Shown here: piece after piece, positions 6,592 through 9,469 of the stretch
Layout of the letters: the number at the start of each line of letters is the position of its first letter
Numbering within the stretch: position 1 is the stretch's first letter
Origin: Methylococcaceae bacterium UBA1147
GTDB taxonomy: Bacteria; Pseudomonadota; Gammaproteobacteria; Methylococcales; UBA1147
DNA length: 9,469 nt
Assembly (NCBI GenBank): GCA_002311315.1
Contig: DBZZ01000024.1
Location: forward strand, 49,925 to 59,393
Direction: 5' to 3'
Notes under the pieces: model-generated
What the model saw: the letters and a program-made list of their open reading frames with translations, nothing else
Told to the model about the DNA's origin: nothing
The model's database searches: none
Made by a program: the position numbers and the translations under genes

Positions 6592-7224
6592 TCAGGGCTC
6601 GGCTTGGGTCGTCGACTGGTTTTCGGCACTGCTCCCGAACCACTCGTCAAGCACGGCGTGTGCATCATCAATGCCTGTTTTCGCGGTAGCCGAGAAAATC
6701 TGTACCGTTGTTGGTACGCTGATCCTGTCCAGTTGCCTGCCGACATCGAGTAAAGCCGTTTTGGCAGCACCGTAGCGCAGTTTGTCAGATTTAGTCAGGA
6801 CAACGTGAAGAGATTTTCCGCAGTAGGCACACCAATTGATCATCTGCTCATCGAACGCTGTCATCGGACGACGGATGTCCATGATCAGGAAAACCCCCCG
6901 AAGCGAGATTCGTTTCTGGAAGTACCGCTCGGTGAATTGTTGCCACTGTTTTTGTACCCTGGCGGGTACCTTGGCATAACCGTAGCCCGGTAGGTCGACA
7001 AACCGTTTCTGCTCATCGATCTCGAAGAACACGAGTTGCTGGGTTCGACCCGGTGTCTTGCTGGTACGAGCCAGGCTTTTCTGGTCGGTTATAGCATTGA
7101 TCGCGCTGGACTTTCCGGCATTGGAACGACCGGCAAAAGCGATTTCTAGCCCCATGTCGGCAGGGGCGAGATCAACGTTGGGCACGCTCAGGAGGAAACG
7201 GGCATTACGGTAAACCTTATTCAT
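6592..7224 (-). CDS. engB: Ribosome biogenesis GTPase EngB (YihA/YsxC)
   Basis: This 210-residue protein is a complete TRAFAC-class GTPase of the EngB family. The G motifs are G1 GRSNAGKSS (32-40), G2 TPGRTQ (57-62), G3 DLPGYGYA (77-84), G4 TKSD (144-147) and G5 SAT (178-180). The family hallmark QKSLARTSKTPGRTQ (48-62) is present, as is MDIRRP (115-120). EngB binds GTP and helps assemble the large ribosomal subunit in the cytoplasm; it is usually essential in bacteria. The length is normal. The ATG at 7224 gives the family's short N-terminal strand before the G domain, although no good Shine-Dalgarno sequence precedes it. The divergent cytochrome c4 gene begins 74 bases away, as recalled for Pseudomonas-like genomes. 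It marks this side of the window as core chromosome. Confidence 0.96.
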   Translation of the reverse strand: MNKVYRNARFLLSVPNVDLAPADMGLEIAFAGRSNAGKSSAINAITDQKSLARTSKTPGRTQQLVFFEIDEQKRFVDLPGYGYAKVPARVQKQWQQFTERYFQKRISLRGVFLIMDIRRPMTAFDEQMINWCAYCGKSLHVVLTKSDKLRYGAAKTALLDVGRQLDRISVPTTVQIFSATAKTGIDDAHAVLDEWFGSSAENQSTTQAEP

Positions 7225-7298
7225 GATCGATGCGCAACAGGCAGATTTATAGTAGACTTTTGGCTCATTTTATAGGTAATTTGTGGAGAAATCAGGTC
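7225..7298. promoter_or_regulatory. Divergent control region between engB and cytochrome c4
   Basis: Only 74 bases separate the two starts, so promoters of both genes must sit here or overlap their coding regions. Two direct TTTATAG copies (7246-7252 and 7269-7275) start 23 bases apart. Read on the minus strand they give CTATAAA, possible -10 elements for engB. On the plus strand GTAGAC (7252-7257) and GGTAAT (7275-7280) are 17 bp apart, but this would start transcription within or next to the cytochrome ribosome site, so it is doubtful. The cytochrome ribosome site is GGAG at 7285-7288, 10 bases before the ATG. Confidence 0.4.
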
Positions 7299-7952
7299 AT
7301 GAGCAAGGCTATCGGCTATCTTTTGTGCTTTGTAATCACTGCCGGCGTCTGTAGCATTGCATACGGTCAGGGGAATGCCATTGCAGGAAAGCAGAAAGCC
7401 GCTTTGTGTGCTGGATGTCACGCGGAAGACGGCAACAGCACGGCACCGATCTTTCCGCGTCTGGCGGGGCAGCATGAGAAGTACCTGATTCGGCAACTCG
7501 CGGATTTCAAAAGCGGGAAACGGGCCGACCCAACCATGCAGGCGATGGTTGCAGGACTGTCCGACGAGGACATGAAGGACATTGGCGCCTTTTACCAGAG
7601 TCAAATTCCAAAGTATGCAAAGAGGGTCGACGAACAGTACCTCGACGAGGATGAGGAAACCCCGGTAACCAAAAAACTCATCGCCGTAGGAAAGGCGTTA
7701 TTCATCGCTGGTAACGAAGAGACTACGGTGGCTGCATGCAATGCCTGTCATGGGTCGCGTGGCAGCGGAAACGGTCCGGCTGGTTTTCCGTCCGTCAAGG
7801 GCCAGTATCGACCCTACCTCATCAAATCGCTGAACGATTTCAGAGATGGCCTGCGTGAGAATGATGACGGCGCCATGATGAGAACCATTGCGAGCAGAAT
7901 GTCGCGGGCCGAGATCAATGCGGTTTCCGCGTTTCTTTCCAGCCTGCGCTAA
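7299..7952 (+). CDS. cc4: Dihaem cytochrome c4
   Basis: I place the start at the ATG at 7299, not an upstream ATG at 7230. The later start follows a GGAG ribosome site and begins directly with a Sec signal peptide (MSKAIGYLLCFVITAGVCSIAYG, likely cut near residue 23). The 217-residue protein has two c-type haem sites about 110 residues apart: C37-A-G-C-H41 and C147-N-A-C-H151. Each starts a half of similar design, with FPRLAGQ..YL..QL.DFK.G.R matched by FPSVKGQYRPYLIKSLNDFRDGLR. Methionine ligands are probably among Met80/Met83 and Met193/Met194. This two-fold layout and length are those of cytochrome c4, a periplasmic electron carrier that passes electrons to terminal oxidases. Haem is attached by the cytochrome c maturation system, which needs reduced cysteines; the dsbA gene next door makes protein disulfides in the same compartment. 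The two genes share a strand with a 35-base gap and may be cotranscribed. Confidence 0.94.
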   Translation: MSKAIGYLLCFVITAGVCSIAYGQGNAIAGKQKAALCAGCHAEDGNSTAPIFPRLAGQHEKYLIRQLADFKSGKRADPTMQAMVAGLSDEDMKDIGAFYQSQIPKYAKRVDEQYLDEDEETPVTKKLIAVGKALFIAGNEETTVAACNACHGSRGSGNGPAGFPSVKGQYRPYLIKSLNDFRDGLRENDDGAMMRTIASRMSRAEINAVSAFLSSLR

Positions 7953-7987
7953 GGGCTGGCCCGACAGAACCGAATAGATAGACATTG

Positions 7988-8641
7988 ATGATGTATTATT
8001 TTCGATTGGCCGGATTGTTATTCGGCCTTCTACTGGTAAACCCCTTGTTGGCAGCCGACGCTGGTGTTCCTGACGTCAGCAAGGGTGAAGGCTTCGTCAA
8101 GGTTGTCCCTCCCCAGCCGATCCAGGATATGGCCAGGGTGGAGGTCATTGAATTCTTCTGGTATGGGTGTCCGCATTGTTACAGTTTTGAGCCCTACCTC
8201 AGTAAATGGGCCAACAACCTGCCAGACAATGTCCGTCTGATTCGCCAGCCGGTGATCTTCAGTTCCAAATGGGAAGCTGGCGCCCGTGCTTACTACATCG
8301 GGGAATCCTTAGGCGTGATCGACAAGATCCATGCCGATTTTTTCCACGCGCTACACCAGCAACAAAGAAGGCTTCAAACCGAGGAACAGCTTGCCGAGTT
8401 CTTTGCCGAGCACGGCGTGACCAGGAAAGATTTCCAGTCTGCCTACAATTCATTCACGGTTGCGATGCATCTGAAACAGGCAGAGAGCATGCCGGCGCGT
8501 TACAGGATCACCGGGGTTCCGGCGATCGTGATCAATGGAAAGTATCAGACCGGCGGTGGCCTTGCCAAAACCTACCCAGGGGTCATTTCCGTCATGGATC
8601 AGTTAATCGAACAGGAATTGGCTGCGATTGGAAGCCCCTAA
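7988..8641 (+). CDS. dsbA: Thiol:disulfide interchange protein DsbA
   Basis: The protein is a periplasmic oxidase that donates a disulfide bond to newly exported proteins and is reoxidised by DsbB, absent from this window. A signal peptide (MMYYFRLAGLLFGLLLVNPLLAA) is followed by a thioredoxin fold. The active site is FFWYGCPHC, with Cys61 and Cys64, the CPHC typical of DsbA. The cis-proline loop is TGVPAIVING (Pro178), and an alpha-helical insertion lies between (FFHALHQQQRRLQTEEQLAEFF). The length of 217 residues fits the family. I start at the ATG at 7988; a TTG at 7985 is immediately upstream in frame and another ATG follows at 7991. No strong ribosome site distinguishes them. It sits directly after cytochrome c4, an order recalled from Pseudomonas. 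Confidence 0.95.
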   Translation: MMYYFRLAGLLFGLLLVNPLLAADAGVPDVSKGEGFVKVVPPQPIQDMARVEVIEFFWYGCPHCYSFEPYLSKWANNLPDNVRLIRQPVIFSSKWEAGARAYYIGESLGVIDKIHADFFHALHQQQRRLQTEEQLAEFFAEHGVTRKDFQSAYNSFTVAMHLKQAESMPARYRITGVPAIVINGKYQTGGGLAKTYPGVISVMDQLIEQELAAIGSP

Positions 8642-8907
8642 CCTGTTTGTCCCGGGGATAAAGCGCCTGGAAAGAGCTTCCTCGCTATCGTTTCGGTCAC
8701 ATGTTTTACGATTGTCCCACGGTACCTTTTGTTCACTAGAATGGCATGTTTACCCCCCCTAAACGAATAACCATTGTGATAGGATACTCGGCACACTGAT
8801 TCGATAATTGATGCGTGCAGGATGCGTTTATCGTCGAACATAACAATTAGCACGGTCTGGGCGGTCATACGCGTCATTCCGGGCATTCATAGAAGAAGAG
8901 AGTAACC
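8642..8907. other. Non-coding gap between dsbA and the small membrane protein gene
   Basis: I find no convincing gene in these 266 bases. A minus-strand frame of 82 codons (8638-8886) has no ribosome site and no recognisable motif, and is probably chance. No stem with a T run was found after dsbA. The only striking element is the inverted repeat around seven C at 8748-8764. A weak TTGATG (8808-8813) and TATCGT (8829-8834), 15 bp apart, could be a poor promoter for the next gene. Confidence 0.5.
8748..8764. repeat. Short inverted repeat GTTTA around a C7 run
   Basis: GTTTA (8748-8752), seven C (8753-8759), then TAAAC (8760-8764). The arms are perfect and end sharply. With 5-bp, AT-rich arms it is too weak for an intrinsic terminator and has no T run. 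It could be a protein-binding site for the downstream gene or chance. Confidence 0.3.
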
Positions 8908-9366
8908 ATGAGTGCAAGTGATTTTGCCGGGAATGTGGTCCTTTTTGGAACGATCGCTTTCATCCTGATAGGGGTTATCTGGCTACCTTACGTGCGCCGC
9001 AAGGAAATGGCCACGATGGCCGAAAAGAATCGAAAACCTATTTTTACCGAAATCAGGGGGTCAATTAGTGAAAATCCTGATGGTTCGCCGCGGAGCACGC
9101 CGATCAGCGGGCTGACGGCCGATACGGTGTTGCATCTACAGGTCCAGGAATCAGAAGAGAATAAGACCGCCTTTTTTTATGCCAGCGTGAATGTCTTGAC
9201 TGCAGACGGAGAGATCCTGGGACAGTTGCCGTCCGACATTTCGCGAGATCTCGGTAGCGAGATCGGAGCGGGCAAGAACATTGATGCGAAAATCGACATC
9301 CTGACCGGTGGGACGGAGGAAAATCCGGATTTTTATATTAAGTTGGTGCTGAAAAAGGCCACTTGA
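8908..9366 (+). CDS. Small membrane-anchored protein of unknown function
   Basis: This 152-residue protein has one N-terminal membrane helix (about 9-28, NVVLFGTIAFILIGVIWLPY) followed by positive residues (RRK, 30-32). That predicts the remainder is cytoplasmic by the positive-inside rule. The soluble part is rich in short beta-strand patterns (VLHLQVQ, FFYASVNVL, IDAKIDIL, FYIKLVLKK). It contains a segment TADGEILGQLPSDISRDLG (98-116) followed by GAGKNIDAKI, which loosely recalls the G..IG.lP...A..L...l..G pattern of HIRAN-like beta folds. That resemblance is weak and I assign no function. The start follows AAGAGAG at 8896-8902, an imperfect ribosome site about 5 bases from the ATG. It is 266 bases after dsbA and probably has its own promoter. 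Confidence 0.7.
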   Translation: MSASDFAGNVVLFGTIAFILIGVIWLPYVRRKEMATMAEKNRKPIFTEIRGSISENPDGSPRSTPISGLTADTVLHLQVQESEENKTAFFYASVNVLTADGEILGQLPSDISRDLGSEIGAGKNIDAKIDILTGGTEENPDFYIKLVLKKAT

Positions 9367-9469
9367 TTCGAGGAAACGATCTGGAAGAGAGCTTGCAATT
9401 TCTGATGCCAACCCCTCGGCGTCCTGCCGTCTAGGCCATTACCGGTCCATTTCTCAGGCATCAAGGTTC
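9367..9469. other. Right-edge sequence without a supported feature
   Basis: These 103 bases have stops in all plus-strand frames or only very short open stretches. CGGC-GTCCT-GCCG near 9416-9430 could form a 4-bp stem but has no T run, so I do not call a terminator. Confidence 0.4.

Noticed and set aside
7230..7298. Upstream ATG at 7230 as the start of cytochrome c4
   Set aside because: It would add 23 polar and charged residues before the signal peptide and lacks a ribosome site, while the ATG at 7299 has GGAG 10 bases upstream and starts the signal peptide.
8638..8886. Minus-strand 82-codon open frame after dsbA
   Set aside because: No ribosome site, no family motif and unremarkable composition; it overlaps the dsbA stop. 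Probably chance.
9416..9430. CGGC-GTCCT-GCCG stem near the right edge
   Set aside because: A 4-bp stem without a T run; most likely chance.

Overview
The window looks like a piece of a proteobacterial chromosome, most likely a gammaproteobacterium. The best clue is the right half, where engB (minus strand) diverges from a dihaem cytochrome c4 gene that is followed by dsbA. From memory, that gene neighbourhood also occurs in Pseudomonas and relatives. Coding is dense, codon use is mixed with moderate G+C, and I see no tRNA, rRNA, CRISPR array, insertion sequence or attachment site. No species can be named.

Left block (1-5897). On the minus strand lie the start of a hotdog-fold acyl-CoA thioesterase, cut by the window edge, and upstream of it a complete AlkB/XylM-type membrane diiron hydroxylase. 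Between them is a stop-free reading frame with no usable start, possibly a gene remnant. Divergent from the hydroxylase is a tight two-gene plus-strand operon sharing an ATGA overlap: a NodU/TobZ/CmcH-type O-carbamoyltransferase and a 723-residue protein. The latter seems to hold two copies of a haem-oxygenase-like diiron oxidase (HDO) domain. Its second copy keeps a full set of plausible iron ligands and its first copy has lost most of them. The two divergent units share a 244-base control region with a 10-bp palindrome that carries TATAAT on both strands.

This block is the most interesting part. Two different iron oxygenase scaffolds, a carbamoyl-transfer enzyme and an acyl-CoA thioesterase suggest a small pathway that oxidises and carbamoylates a lipid-like or other small molecule. 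The enzyme classes are read from motifs; the shared pathway and any product are inference.

Right block (5941-9366). A six-helix HdeD/DUF308 membrane protein converges on the left block and lies downstream of engB, a ribosome-assembly GTPase, on the same strand. Divergent from engB are cytochrome c4 (periplasmic electron carrier) and dsbA (periplasmic disulfide oxidase). After a 266-base gap comes a small gene for a membrane-anchored protein of unknown function. The last 103 bases show nothing I can support.
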